A stretch of 43,075 nucleotides of DNA from Gammaproteobacteria bacterium (GTDB lineage: Bacteria; Pseudomonadota; Gammaproteobacteria; Xanthomonadales; SZUA-36). The stretch's first letter is position 1. Each line of letters opens with the position of its first letter. The stretch covers positions 1 to 43,075 of the forward strand of contig JAJRRA010000005.1 in NCBI GenBank assembly GCA_024279945.1. Reading direction: 5' to 3'. Below are positions 30,020 through 38,608 of this stretch, in pieces. The notes beneath the pieces were generated by a model. It saw nothing but the letters and a program-made list of their open reading frames with translations. It was not told the DNA's origin and did no database searches. Made by a program: the position numbers and the translations under genes.

Positions 30020-30748
30020 CTAAACCAGATAGATATGCGCGCGGGTCTTCAGATGGTTTTTTGCTTTACGCCAGCCAGGAAATAATTGTTCCTGCAGCGC
30101 ATAAAAATCTTTACCGTGGTTGAGTTCCTGCAGATGACACAATTCGTGTGCAATCACGTAATCGATACACGCCGCCGGTGTCTTGACCAGATGCGTGTTC
30201 AGGGTAATGACGCCCCTTGCCGAGCAGCTACCCCAGGTGCGCTTCATTTTTCGCACGCGCAAGGGCGGTGCATGGTCTTTCGTCCAGGATGCAGCAGCGC
30301 CAATCACCTCAAGGCGGGTACTGAAGTACAACAAAGCCTGATGCCGGTACCAACGGCTGAGCCGCTTGCCAACGGCCTCTGGCCGGGAATTCGGAACAAT
30401 CACCCGAATCTGTCCATCGATCAGGCTTATGCTGCCACGCCTGCCCGGCTCCTGTATAAACTCCAGGGGGTACTTTTGTCCGAGAAAAAAATGCTCCTCA
30501 CCACTGACATACCGGTGCACCGGTCGTTCACGCATCCGGGGCCGGGCATCGGCAAGAAAATGAGCCACACGGGAAACCCTTTGCTGCAGGGTTCTGTGGA
30601 TGGTTCTGCGGCTCATACGCCGCGGGGCAACGATCCGGAGGCTGCCGTCTTTGTTCAGTTCAAGGTGAATCCGCCGGGTCACGGACGGCCGGTGCTGAAC
30701 CTGGTATTCGATAAGTTGATCGTTGTATTTAAGGGTTTTGTTTTTCAT
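30020..30748 (-). CDS. YgjP/SprT-like zinc metallopeptidase (DUF45)
   Basis: 242 residues. R-x-x-x-R-x-L-E-L-N in the N-terminal part, WGSC at 172-175 and the zinc motif HELCHLQELNH at 201-211 (H201, E202, H205, H211) are diagnostic of the YgjP/WLM-related family. Function is unproven in most members; a proteolytic role is assumed. It lies 17 bases after the secreted 132-residue protein gene and upstream of cbpA, in a protein-quality-control neighbourhood. Confidence 0.85.
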   Translation of the reverse strand: MKNKTLKYNDQLIEYQVQHRPSVTRRIHLELNKDGSLRIVAPRRMSRRTIHRTLQQRVSRVAHFLADARPRMRERPVHRYVSGEEHFFLGQKYPLEFIQEPGRRGSISLIDGQIRVIVPNSRPEAVGKRLSRWYRHQALLYFSTRLEVIGAAASWTKDHAPPLRVRKMKRTWGSCSARGVITLNTHLVKTPAACIDYVIAHELCHLQELNHGKDFYALQEQLFPGWRKAKNHLKTRAHIYLV

Positions 30749-30765
30749 TCTGCCTGCGGTTTTTC

Positions 30766-31164
30766 TTACATTCCCGATTTCTCTACCGGCGTGTATTGTT
30801 CTGCCTCTTTGCGGGTCAGTTGCTCCACTTTCAAGACCCAGTGCGACAGGGTAGCATCAATTTTCAAGCGATAGCGGCCACCCTCATTGAACAGGCGGAC
30901 CCCATTGCCCGGGTACTTGGTTTTTACAATATAACCGGCATGCCGGCCAGTCGTTGCATCGATCAGCGACACGGTCAGGCCCAACATCTGTGGATATTCT
31001 CCGTTCACCCACCAGTCGAGCAGCCAGGGGGCCTGCACTTCAAATTCAACGGTCTCCGTGCTGCGACTACCGGTGAATTTCTGCACCAGTTCCTTGCCCT
31101 GTGCGACTGTGGCGGTAGCGACCAGAACCACCAGGACAAGAAGATTGAATAAGCGCTGTATCAT
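30766..31164 (-). CDS. Secreted or periplasmic 132-residue protein
   Basis: 132 residues from the ATG at 31164, which overlaps the stop of the upstream desulfurase gene (ATGA). MIQRLFNLLVLVVLVATATV-AQG is a signal peptide, cut after about residue 23. The mature part is beta-rich (TETVEFEVQAPWLLDWWVNG; GRYRLKIDATLSHWVLKVEQ) with several tryptophans and no cysteine. Translational coupling with a cysteine desulfurase is unexpected for an exported protein. Family not recognised. Confidence 0.75.
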   Translation of the reverse strand: MIQRLFNLLVLVVLVATATVAQGKELVQKFTGSRSTETVEFEVQAPWLLDWWVNGEYPQMLGLTVSLIDATTGRHAGYIVKTKYPGNGVRLFNEGGRYRLKIDATLSHWVLKVEQLTRKEAEQYTPVEKSGM

Positions 31165-32318
31165 GGTTGCTTTTCCTCCAACATCAGTTCGTTCCAGGTT
31201 TTGACTAATTGTGTTGCTGCGAGTTCTATTTCTTCCGCCGTGTTGAGGCGTCCCAGAGAGAGCCGCACCGAACCAACGGCTTCGGATTCCGCGATCCCCA
31301 TGGCCAGAATAACCTGAGAAGCACGGGCTCCTAATTCGTGACAGGCGGAACCGGTAGAAGCCGCAATCGCAGGGCAGGCCGCCAGCACGGCATTCCCGCT
31401 GACGGCGGGAAAACGAACATTCAGGGTGTTGGGGAGACGCCCGGCGGGATGCCCGTTCAGGGCGATACCGGGAATGGCGTCTTGCAGCAGGCTCCACAAG
31501 CGGTCGCGCAGGCGGCTGATGCGTTCAGCTTCTTCTTCCAGGCTGCGCCGGGCAATTTCACAGGCCTGCCCGAGGCCCACAATGGAGGCAACGTTTTCCG
31601 TACCGGGCCTGAGCCCCTGTTCATGCCCTGCCCCGATCAGCAGTGGCTTGATGGGGGTTCCCGCGCGAACGAATAAGGCCCCCACGCCCTGCGGAGCATA
31701 CAACTTGTGTCCTGCCACAGACAGCAGGTCGACCTTCTCATGCCGTGTGGAAACCCGGATCTTGCCGCAGGATTGTGCCGCATCGGTGTGCATCAATGCA
31801 CCGGCGGAATGAGCAAGTTCGGCTAATTCGGCGATGGGCTGAAGCGTTCCGGTTTCACTGTTCGCATGCATGATCGTGACCAGCACGGTGTCCTGTCCAA
31901 GGCATTCCTGTACGTGCTCCGGAAGCACGCGCCCGGCGCCATCGACCGGTACACGGGATACCCGGTAGCCCTGTTGCTCCAGGCAGGCGGCGGGACCGGT
32001 GGTTGCCGGGTGCTCGATTACCGAAGTCAGTATGTGGCGACGCCGGGCGATAGCGCCAGCCACTCCCCGGATTGCCAGATTGTTTGCCTCGGTGCCACCG
32101 GATGTGAAAAATACTTCACTTGGGCTGCAATCAATTAAGCAGGCAGTCTGTTCACGAGCATACTCCACTGCATCATGCATGGTGCGACCAAAAACATGCT
32201 TGCTGGACGGGTTGCCGAAATGCTTTCCCAGGAAAGGAAGCATGGCGTCCACTACCTCGGGAAGAACCGGTGTACTCGCATTGTAATCAAGGTAAATGGG
32301 AAGCCGGGCGTGTTTCAT
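31161..32318 (-). CDS. NifS-like cysteine desulfurase
   Basis: 385 residues from the ATG at 32318. Upstream in-frame ATGs exist, but the family starts here: LPIYLDYNASTPVLPEV. PLP lysine K205 in VAGHKLYAPQG; catalytic cysteine C326 in STGSACHELG, followed by ASQVILAMGI. The active-site loop has His-Glu after the cysteine instead of the IscS 'SACTS'. It is the second cysteine desulfurase in the window and not closely similar to sspA. No iscU, iscA or tRNA-thiolation gene is next to it, so its sulfur acceptor is unknown. First gene of a five-gene minus-strand cluster. Confidence 0.85.
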   Translation of the reverse strand: MKHARLPIYLDYNASTPVLPEVVDAMLPFLGKHFGNPSSKHVFGRTMHDAVEYAREQTACLIDCSPSEVFFTSGGTEANNLAIRGVAGAIARRRHILTSVIEHPATTGPAACLEQQGYRVSRVPVDGAGRVLPEHVQECLGQDTVLVTIMHANSETGTLQPIAELAELAHSAGALMHTDAAQSCGKIRVSTRHEKVDLLSVAGHKLYAPQGVGALFVRAGTPIKPLLIGAGHEQGLRPGTENVASIVGLGQACEIARRSLEEEAERISRLRDRLWSLLQDAIPGIALNGHPAGRLPNTLNVRFPAVSGNAVLAACPAIAASTGSACHELGARASQVILAMGIAESEAVGSVRLSLGRLNTAEEIELAATQLVKTWNELMLEEKQP

Positions 32319-32895
32319 AGGCCGGTTTTGTATAATTTGCTGCGAAGCCATTTGTGAGCCCCAGAAAAGACCCATTATATTCGCCTTGCAGTTCAGTTGC
32401 TCAATGGCGCGAGAGCAGGGAATTTTATGCCATCGCAAGCTGCCCCTCCGGCAGGCAGCGGGGGCAAACGGGCCCCCATGGAAAGTGGGTCTATCTGGCG
32501 CATCCCGACATACCCGGTTTTTTTACCCTTCCACAAAACACCTGTTAATTCCCAGCTTCTTCCCCGGAAGCTCAATCAAGGCCATCCTGAACCAGGTAAG
32601 GTGTGCTGTTAAATTGGAAGCATAAAACTGATCCCTTTCCACAGGGGCCATACCAACAGGGGGTAGATCAGGAAGAACGAAGGAATCTCCCGATACCGGA
32701 CGCATCGGGCAGCCAACGCTCGCTACAAGGCGTGTTGCAGAATTTCCACTTGCGGGGCTGTATATAACTTCTGTCATCATCAGCTCTTCCTGAGCATCAC
32801 TTCAAATCCTTTAAGATCAACAAACTAAATACATCTGTTGGTCTGAAGCTGTAACCACCGTAAAACGCTTAAAGCGCCAAGTCAAGAAATTTTGG
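32319..32895. other. 577-base region without a supported gene
   Basis: Only short, unconvincing frames on both strands. It includes small GC-rich inverted repeats near 32442-32478 (GGGGGC...GCCCCC type). It separates two minus-strand genes and probably holds the promoter of the desulfurase cluster and the 3' end of the TPR transcript. No terminator with a U tract was seen. Confidence 0.4.
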
Positions 32896-34473
32896 TCAAG
32901 ATTTAATCAAGGAAACTCTGACCAACAACTCCCTCCATCGGGGGTCATTTTCAAGATTTGACAAAAAATAGTTGCCAATTAGCTCGCTCATACCCCCATC
33001 TCGCTGCCGGTAGGCGCGGTCAAGCCAGCTAAAGGCCTGGTCAATATCTCCACTGAAGGCATAGATTTCAGCTACCTGATAAGCCGCATCATTGCCGCGT
33101 TCAATAATCATCTGTTGCAGCAATGCATCGGCCTCGTCCGACCGCTGCAATGCGAACAGCGACAATATCCGGGCATAGCGTTGCCAGAACGGGTTCTGCT
33201 CCTTGTCTGCCTCTTCCAGGGCTGATTCCGACATGGAAAGGGCCAGTTGTGCCCTGGCGCGGTATGCATACACGGCTGGATAATCCGGATTTAGCCCCAG
33301 CAGAACTTGATAGGCCTGCAGTGCTTCTTCGTACTTCCCGGAAAACTCGTAGAGCAGCCCAAGCCGCTGAAAGTTCTGCAGCACCAAAGGATCCCGCTTG
33401 ATGGCTTCTTTGAGCAGCATCACGGCGGGTTCAAATTTTCCCAGTGTAAACAGGGCAGTGCTGGCATTGCTGAGCACATCAGCATTGCCCGGCGCAAGCC
33501 CCAGTGCTTTTTGTGCAGCCTCCGAAGATCCCCGCCAGTCCCAGTCAACTGATCGCCTGATGCGGCTAAGTTCCAGGTATGCCCCGGCCAGTTCCGGATC
33601 CAGCCGAAGTGCTTCAAGAACGGTTTCACGGGCCTTTTCAAGCGCCGCCCTGCCCTGAGTCGAGACCCGGACCGGGGTCATATAAACCCGGGCCAGCCCC
33701 AACAGGGCCGGCGCAAACTCCGGTTCTATATCCAGTGCGTTTCTGAATGCGGCTTCAGCCTGGGCGAGATTATCGGGGCCGCGCAAGCGATAACGATACC
33801 GTCCCTCAATAAACATCAACCAGGCTTGTGGATCAACCACTTTGGCCAATGGCAATTCCTTTTCCTTTCCCAGGTTGCTGCCTGCAATGTCTGCGGCAGC
33901 GGTTGCGATTTCATTCTGGAAAGCAATAATATTGTCCAGCTTGCCGTTGAATGACTTGGCCCACTTTTGCGACCTGGTCTTAACATTAACCAGGCGGGCA
34001 CTAATCTCAAAGCCATCGGGGGTCTGCCTGGCGCAGCCTTCAAGGATATGACGTACCTTGAGGCGCTCCGCCAGAACCGGGATCACGGTATCCTTGTCCT
34101 GGAAGAAAAACGATGAATTGGATGAAGTCACCAACAGACCAGGGACCCGGGCAAGGAGATCAATCAGCGATTGCGCGATGCCATCGGCCAGGGCCGGAGT
34201 GTCGGTGGCTTGGCGAACCGGTTCATCCCCCGGGCTATCCGGGGAAACGACCTCGAAAGCCGGTGAAGTGCAGGTGAACGGCAACACGGCAATGGAGTTT
34301 GCCGGTCCGTAATAAACCTGCGGCCGGGCGAGTGTAACCTTCTCATTGGGTGCTTCTACCCCGTCTGGAAACACCGGAATGTGCTCGCGCAGAAACCAGG
34401 TAATCAGCACCAGAATGATTGCGATTGATCCTGAAATACGCCGACTGCGTTTTGTTGAGTAAGCTTTTGGCAT
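32896..34473 (-). CDS. TPR protein with FlgO/TolB-N-like domain
   Basis: 525 residues from the ATG at 34473, with GGTGGG seven bases upstream. A membrane helix (ISGSIAIILVLITWFL) is followed by a periplasmic domain: NSIAVLPFTCTSPAF, then ALADGIAQSLIDLLARVPGL, VIPVLAERLKVRHILEGCAR and FEISARLVNVKTRSQKWAKS. This block resembles the TolB-N/FlgO-like domain found in many adenylate-cyclase or regulator fusions. At least five TPR units cover about 215-520. Here the cytosolic signalling domain is absent. Function not known; probably a membrane-tethered protein-interaction platform. Confidence 0.75.
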   Translation of the reverse strand: MPKAYSTKRSRRISGSIAIILVLITWFLREHIPVFPDGVEAPNEKVTLARPQVYYGPANSIAVLPFTCTSPAFEVVSPDSPGDEPVRQATDTPALADGIAQSLIDLLARVPGLLVTSSNSSFFFQDKDTVIPVLAERLKVRHILEGCARQTPDGFEISARLVNVKTRSQKWAKSFNGKLDNIIAFQNEIATAAADIAGSNLGKEKELPLAKVVDPQAWLMFIEGRYRYRLRGPDNLAQAEAAFRNALDIEPEFAPALLGLARVYMTPVRVSTQGRAALEKARETVLEALRLDPELAGAYLELSRIRRSVDWDWRGSSEAAQKALGLAPGNADVLSNASTALFTLGKFEPAVMLLKEAIKRDPLVLQNFQRLGLLYEFSGKYEEALQAYQVLLGLNPDYPAVYAYRARAQLALSMSESALEEADKEQNPFWQRYARILSLFALQRSDEADALLQQMIIERGNDAAYQVAEIYAFSGDIDQAFSWLDRAYRQRDGGMSELIGNYFLSNLENDPRWRELLVRVSLIKS

Positions 34474-34597
34474 GTAGAGCCCACCATTTGGGTGTAAAAG
34501 CGCAAGCCTAAGCAATATAGCGGCGGAATGCCAAAGGTCAAAATCAACTGAAGATCAAACTTATTGTCATGCCCTGTGTTTGCTCTATAATTTCAAT

Positions 34598-35011
34598 ATG
34601 TTGCACCTGTCTAACAATCTGTACATCAGCGCAAGCGAGATCGAACTCAAGGCGATTCGTGCGCAAGGCGCGGGGGGACAGAACGTCAACAAAGTGTCCA
34701 GTGCGATCCACCTACGTTTTGATATTGCAGCCTCATCGCTGCCGGATACATACAAGCAGCGGCTCCTGGCTTTACGGGACCACCGCATCAACAGCCAGGG
34801 CATCATCGTGATCAAGGCCCAACAGCACAGAACCCGTGAAAGGAATCGTGCAGATGCACTGCAGCGGTTGTGCGAACTGCTGCAAAGCGTGCTGACCGAG
34901 CCCACAAAGCGCATCACTACCCGGCCTTCCCGGGCAGCAAAACGTAAACGCCGGGAAGAAAAGACCCGCCGAGCGAAAACCAAGGAATTGAGGAAGAAGA
35001 TCACCGAGTGA
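34598..35011 (+). CDS. arfB: ArfB (YaeJ) alternative ribosome-rescue hydrolase
   Basis: 137 residues from ATG 34598; an ATG 18 bases earlier is possible, but this start matches E. coli ArfB. ELKAIRAQGAGGQNVNKVSS contains the catalytic GGQ (26-28) that hydrolyses peptidyl-tRNA on stalled ribosomes. The basic C-terminal tail (RAAKRKRREEKTRRAKTKEL) inserts into the empty mRNA channel (family knowledge). Both parts are complete. Single gene, divergent from the TPR gene. Confidence 0.93.
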   Translation: MLHLSNNLYISASEIELKAIRAQGAGGQNVNKVSSAIHLRFDIAASSLPDTYKQRLLALRDHRINSQGIIVIKAQQHRTRERNRADALQRLCELLQSVLTEPTKRITTRPSRAAKRKRREEKTRRAKTKELRKKITE

Positions 35012-35109
35012 TGCGGCTTGAAAAGCCACCACAGCGGCGAGAAGAACCATAGTTTTCCGGATGAGGAAGATAACGGGAAACCAGATGACCAGGTTGAATT
35101 CTGAAACAC

Positions 35110-35127
35110 AATTGACATAGGTCAATT
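35110..35127. promoter_or_regulatory. Palindromic operator upstream of marR
   Basis: AATTGAC-ATAG-GTCAATT, a perfect 7-bp inverted repeat with a 4-base centre, lies 80 bases upstream of the MarR gene. It contains a TTGACA that could be a -35 element. MarR proteins bind such sites and repress their own promoter; binding here is inferred. Confidence 0.5.
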
Positions 35128-35207
35128 ATTGGTTAATTAGTTCATATAAGTACATTTATATTGTTAGTATTAGGACTACTATAGCCAAACACAAGGGTTA
35201 ACTGATC

Positions 35208-35663
35208 ATGACTGAAATAACTGCAGAAAACGCCGGTTCCCAGGATTTTGTTCCTCTGGTTCGTGAACTACTCAATGCTTACCATGCATTTGCTTCGTAC
35301 GACGCCAACGGACTCAGACTATCCGGCTCAGACCTTACTGTCGCACAGGCCAATGTTATTTTTACCCTGGGCAACACCGATGGAATGACCTGCAAAGACA
35401 TTGGTGACTGGACCCATATCACCAAGGGCACGCTGACCGGCGTCATCGACCGGCTGGAAAATAAGGGTCTGGTTGAGCGCTGGGCCGTAGAAGGTGACGG
35501 GCGTAAAACCATTATCGCCCTGACCCGGCAAGGTGAAAAGGTCTTCAAAAAGGAGTTTCCGCGCCACGTGTCCTATCTCAAGGAACGCTTCGAACAGCTT
35601 GGCGCCAGAGACCGCGATCAGGCCGTACGCCTGCTGCAGAAAATTCAGCAAATTTTCGTTTAG
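35208..35663 (+). CDS. MarR-family transcriptional regulator
   Basis: 151 residues. The winged helix is visible as LTVAQANVIFTLGNTDGMTC, KDIGDWTHITKGTLTGVIDR and LENKGLVERW, followed by the wing GDGRKTIIALTRQGEK. N- and C-terminal helices form the dimer interface. It probably binds the palindrome at 35110-35127. The next gene downstream (DUF456) begins 72 bases on and may be in the same transcript. Ligand unknown. Confidence 0.88.
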   Translation: MTEITAENAGSQDFVPLVRELLNAYHAFASYDANGLRLSGSDLTVAQANVIFTLGNTDGMTCKDIGDWTHITKGTLTGVIDRLENKGLVERWAVEGDGRKTIIALTRQGEKVFKKEFPRHVSYLKERFEQLGARDRDQAVRLLQKIQQIFV

Positions 35664-35735
35664 TAGCGAGTACAACTCAGCCGCAAAGTACTTTTTGTGA
35701 TTTAATAGCGCTAAATTAGAGCTTTGGAGAGTTCA

Positions 35736-36248
35736 ATGGACTGGACTATTCTATGGTGGTTGCTGGCAGCCCTGATTATCATCGCCGGCCTCGTTGGCAC
35801 CGTGATTCCAGCGCTTCCCGGCGTACCGCTGATTTTTTGCGGCCTGTTCGTGGTTGCCTGGATCGGACATTTCCAAACGATAGGCTGGATCACCATCACT
35901 GTTCTGGCTATACTGGCCGTCATTGCCTGGGTGATAGATTTTTTGGCCGGCGCACTGGGTGCCAGATACCTTGGTGCGAGTTCCCGCGCGTTATGGGGCG
36001 CTACTTTCGGTGCCATCGTGGGATTTTTCTTCGGCATTCCGGGCATCATACTCGGCCCTTTCATCGGTGCTGTGCTGGGCGAACTGAGCGGCGGTAGCGA
36101 CCTGCTTCAGTCGGGTCGATCTGGTGTGGGCGCGTGGCTGGGCATGGTGTTTGCCACCGCAGCCAACCTGGCCATCGCCTTCCTGATGATCGGCCTGGTG
36201 ATTTATAAACTGGGCTTCAGCCTGATCGGCGGGCCCGTAAGCGGGTAG
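35736..36248 (+). CDS. DUF456 family membrane protein
   Basis: 170 residues from ATG 35736, which has GGAGA five bases upstream; a TTG 12 bases earlier is not needed. Small, glycine-rich, with four or five membrane helices: AALIIIAGLVGTVIPALPGV, PLIFCGLFVVAWIG, DFLAGALGARYLGASSRALW, GATFGAIVGFFFGIPGIILG and a final C-terminal helix. This is the DUF456 pattern. No function is established for the family. Confidence 0.87.
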   Translation: MDWTILWWLLAALIIIAGLVGTVIPALPGVPLIFCGLFVVAWIGHFQTIGWITITVLAILAVIAWVIDFLAGALGARYLGASSRALWGATFGAIVGFFFGIPGIILGPFIGAVLGELSGGSDLLQSGRSGVGAWLGMVFATAANLAIAFLMIGLVIYKLGFSLIGGPVSG

Positions 36249-36269
36249 CCTGTGTGTTATACCAGCTTC

Positions 36270-37562
36270 TCAGGATAACTCTATGGACTCACTTCCAAGC
36301 AGTTCCCCGCGCAGAGCCTCAAAAGTGCCGGGAATGGTGCTGGACAGGACGTCTCTGTCTTTAACTTCCTCAAGTTCGGGGGGTAAAGGGATTTCAATGC
36401 CGAGGGTTTCTTCGATGACTTCAAGGAACTTGGCCGGGTGGGCGGTGCACAGGAAAACACCTTCTTCGCCGGCTTCAAGCGACTGATCCAGCGCTTTCCA
36501 GGCCAGCGCGCTGTGCGGGTCGGCAAGATAGCCGGCACCATCCAGTTGCCTCATCGCTTTGCGGGTCTGTTCATCATCAAGCGAGGTGGAGGAGAGCAGG
36601 TCTGCCAGGGGCAGGCCGTGCCGCTCGCCCAGTTCCAGTACACGGGGGAAGTTGTTCGGCAGTGAAATGTCCATCGCATTGGTGATTGTGGTGACGGTGG
36701 CTTTGGGATCCCATTTTCCCGAGGCCAGGAAACGCGGAACCGTATCATTCACATTGGTCGCTGCAATCACCCGCCTGTAGGGCAGGCCTATGGTGCGGGC
36801 GATCAGGCCGGCGGTGATGTTGCCGAAATTGCCGCTGGGTACGCTGAACACCAGTTTGCCTACATCATCCACGGCAGCGGCTGCCTCGAAATAGTAACAA
36901 ACCTGCGCCACGAGGCGGGCGATGTTGATCGAATTAGCAGAGTTCAGGCCCAGTTCCCGTTTGATTTCTTCGTCATCGAATGACTGTTTAACCATTTGCT
37001 GGCAGGTATCAAAATCTGCTTCCACAGCGATGGTGCGCACGTTACCCCCGAGAGTGCAGAAGAGCTTCTCCTGCAAGGGGGAAATCTTGCCTTTGGGATA
37101 CAGCACGACCACGCTGATGCCGGGCTGTCCATAGTAGGCATGTGCAACCGCCGCCCCGGTATCACCCGATGTCGCGGTCAGAATGGTCATGGGGCCGCCA
37201 TCGTGGAACTCAGCCAGGCAGTTTGCCATGAAGCGTGCGCCAAAATCCTTGAAGGCCAGCGAGGGGCCGTGGAACAGCTCCAGTGCGCGAGTGCCGTCTT
37301 CCAGGCGGGGCACCGCCAGCGGGAAATCAAAAGCTGATGAGACAATATTTTGCAGGCTGTCTGCACTGATCTCATCACCGATGAGGTGCCGGAGCACCGC
37401 AATGCTACGGGGAACAAAACCCTCCTGCAGCAAACCCTCTACATCGTCCAGCAACTGGAACGATTGGGGGAAAAAAAGCCCCTGATCCCGCCCCAGGCCG
37501 CGCCTAACCGCTTCACGAAAGGTGACCTGCTCAGAGGGGTGTTTGATATTGATTAATTGCAA
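36270..37562 (-). CDS. thrC: Threonine synthase
   Basis: 430 residues. The start codon is TTG at 37562, seven bases after a strong GGGAG; the first residues MQLINIKHPSEQVTFREAVR align end to end with E. coli ThrC. PLP lysine K105 in GPSLAFKDFGARF; SGDTGAAVAHAYYGQPGISV and SVPSGNFGNITAGLIA are the phosphate-binding and cofactor loops. It converts O-phosphohomoserine to threonine, the last step of the pathway. Last gene of asnB-thrABC; 25 bases after thrB. Confidence 0.95.
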   Translation of the reverse strand: MQLINIKHPSEQVTFREAVRRGLGRDQGLFFPQSFQLLDDVEGLLQEGFVPRSIAVLRHLIGDEISADSLQNIVSSAFDFPLAVPRLEDGTRALELFHGPSLAFKDFGARFMANCLAEFHDGGPMTILTATSGDTGAAVAHAYYGQPGISVVVLYPKGKISPLQEKLFCTLGGNVRTIAVEADFDTCQQMVKQSFDDEEIKRELGLNSANSINIARLVAQVCYYFEAAAAVDDVGKLVFSVPSGNFGNITAGLIARTIGLPYRRVIAATNVNDTVPRFLASGKWDPKATVTTITNAMDISLPNNFPRVLELGERHGLPLADLLSSTSLDDEQTRKAMRQLDGAGYLADPHSALAWKALDQSLEAGEEGVFLCTAHPAKFLEVIEETLGIEIPLPPELEEVKDRDVLSSTIPGTFEALRGELLGSESIELS

Positions 37563-37587
37563 AATAATCTCCCAATCCAGGGGCTCA

Positions 37588-38601
37588 TCATTCTATGCTG
37601 CGGGCGCCACCCAGATCGGCGCGGCAAATGTGCACAAAACCCTGCTCGGTTTTCTGGTAGTTCGCAGCAAGCCAGGTTTCTACTGCCTCGGCCACTTCGA
37701 AGTCATCCACCAGTGCAAACACGGTTGGACCGGAGCCGGAAATTCCAACGGCCAGCGCCCCGAGTTTTTTTAGCTCGGTCTTGGCATCGTCAAACCCCGG
37801 CAGCAGCGAACACCGGTACGGCTCAGCTATGAGGTCCACGAGGGATGCAGCCGCAAGCTCCGTGTTGCCGGTATGAAGTGCGTGCACAAACTGGGCAAAC
37901 TGTGCGCCGTGCCGAACAGCGGTTTTCCGTGGCACATCATCCGGCAGAACGCCGCGCGCATCCCGGGTCAACAATTCGGTACCCGGCCAGCAAACAACCG
38001 CACGCCATGCGCCGGGCCAGGGCAAAGAATATTCAGCGCGGCTCCCTGGTGGACACAAGCGAAGGCCTCCATACAGGCAAGGGGCAATGTTATCCAGGTG
38101 GATTTCACCGCTGATGTTGCCTTCCATTTGTGCCATCAAGCCGAAAATATCACGTGAACTCAAGGGATTGCCATACCAGCGGTTGAGTGCTTCGAGTGCA
38201 GCGACTATGGAACTGGCGCTGGAGCCCAGGCCGCTGCCGATCGGCAAGCGCTTGTCGAGAACCACTTTCAAGGGCTGGATATCAATGCCTTTGTCTGCTG
38301 CCGCTGACTGGAATATGCGACAACTGCTGATCACAATATTTTGTTCCTGATCACTGGGCAACTTTTGTGCAAATTCTCCCTTCACTTCCAGCGCCCAGTC
38401 TGCCCCGTCCGGGCGGTCTGAATCCGGCAGGCTGAGTTGCACCAGGTCACCCAGAAGGGTGCCATCCAGCGGTGCCAGCGCCAGACCGAGGGCGTCGAAG
38501 CCGACCGAAAAATTTCCGATCGAGGCCGGCGCATAAACCGTCAGCGGCACCATGCGGTTGGCTTGTTTCTTTTCTCCGGGCCTTTTTAACAGGGTATTCA
38601 T
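37588..38601 (-). CDS. thrB: Homoserine kinase
   Basis: 337 residues from the ATG at 38601, seven bases after the thrA stop. An internal ATG at 38553 (MVPLTVYAPASIGNFSVGFD) would give 321 residues, closer to E. coli ThrB; neither has a good ribosome site, so translational coupling favours the first. GHMP kinase motifs: VYAPASIGNFSVGFDALGLA and LPIGSGLGSSASSIVAALEA (ATP loop), then SGSGPTVFALV. It phosphorylates homoserine with ATP. Confidence 0.93.
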   Translation of the reverse strand: MNTLLKRPGEKKQANRMVPLTVYAPASIGNFSVGFDALGLALAPLDGTLLGDLVQLSLPDSDRPDGADWALEVKGEFAQKLPSDQEQNIVISSCRIFQSAAADKGIDIQPLKVVLDKRLPIGSGLGSSASSIVAALEALNRWYGNPLSSRDIFGLMAQMEGNISGEIHLDNIAPCLYGGLRLCPPGSRAEYSLPWPGAWRAVVCWPGTELLTRDARGVLPDDVPRKTAVRHGAQFAQFVHALHTGNTELAAASLVDLIAEPYRCSLLPGFDDAKTELKKLGALAVGISGSGPTVFALVDDFEVAEAVETWLAANYQKTEQGFVHICRADLGGARSIE

Positions 38602-38608
38602 ACCGTTG

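Noticed and set aside
32377-32450. tRNA-like sequence GTTGCTCAATGGCGCGAGAG
   Set aside because: A D-arm-like stretch is present, but no matching acceptor, anticodon or T arms can be folded around it.
32400-32620. HicA-like toxin remnant
   Set aside because: One frame gives LAHPDIPGFFTLP and another SSIKAILNQ, faintly like HicA, but two frames are needed and the N-terminus does not fit; too weak.
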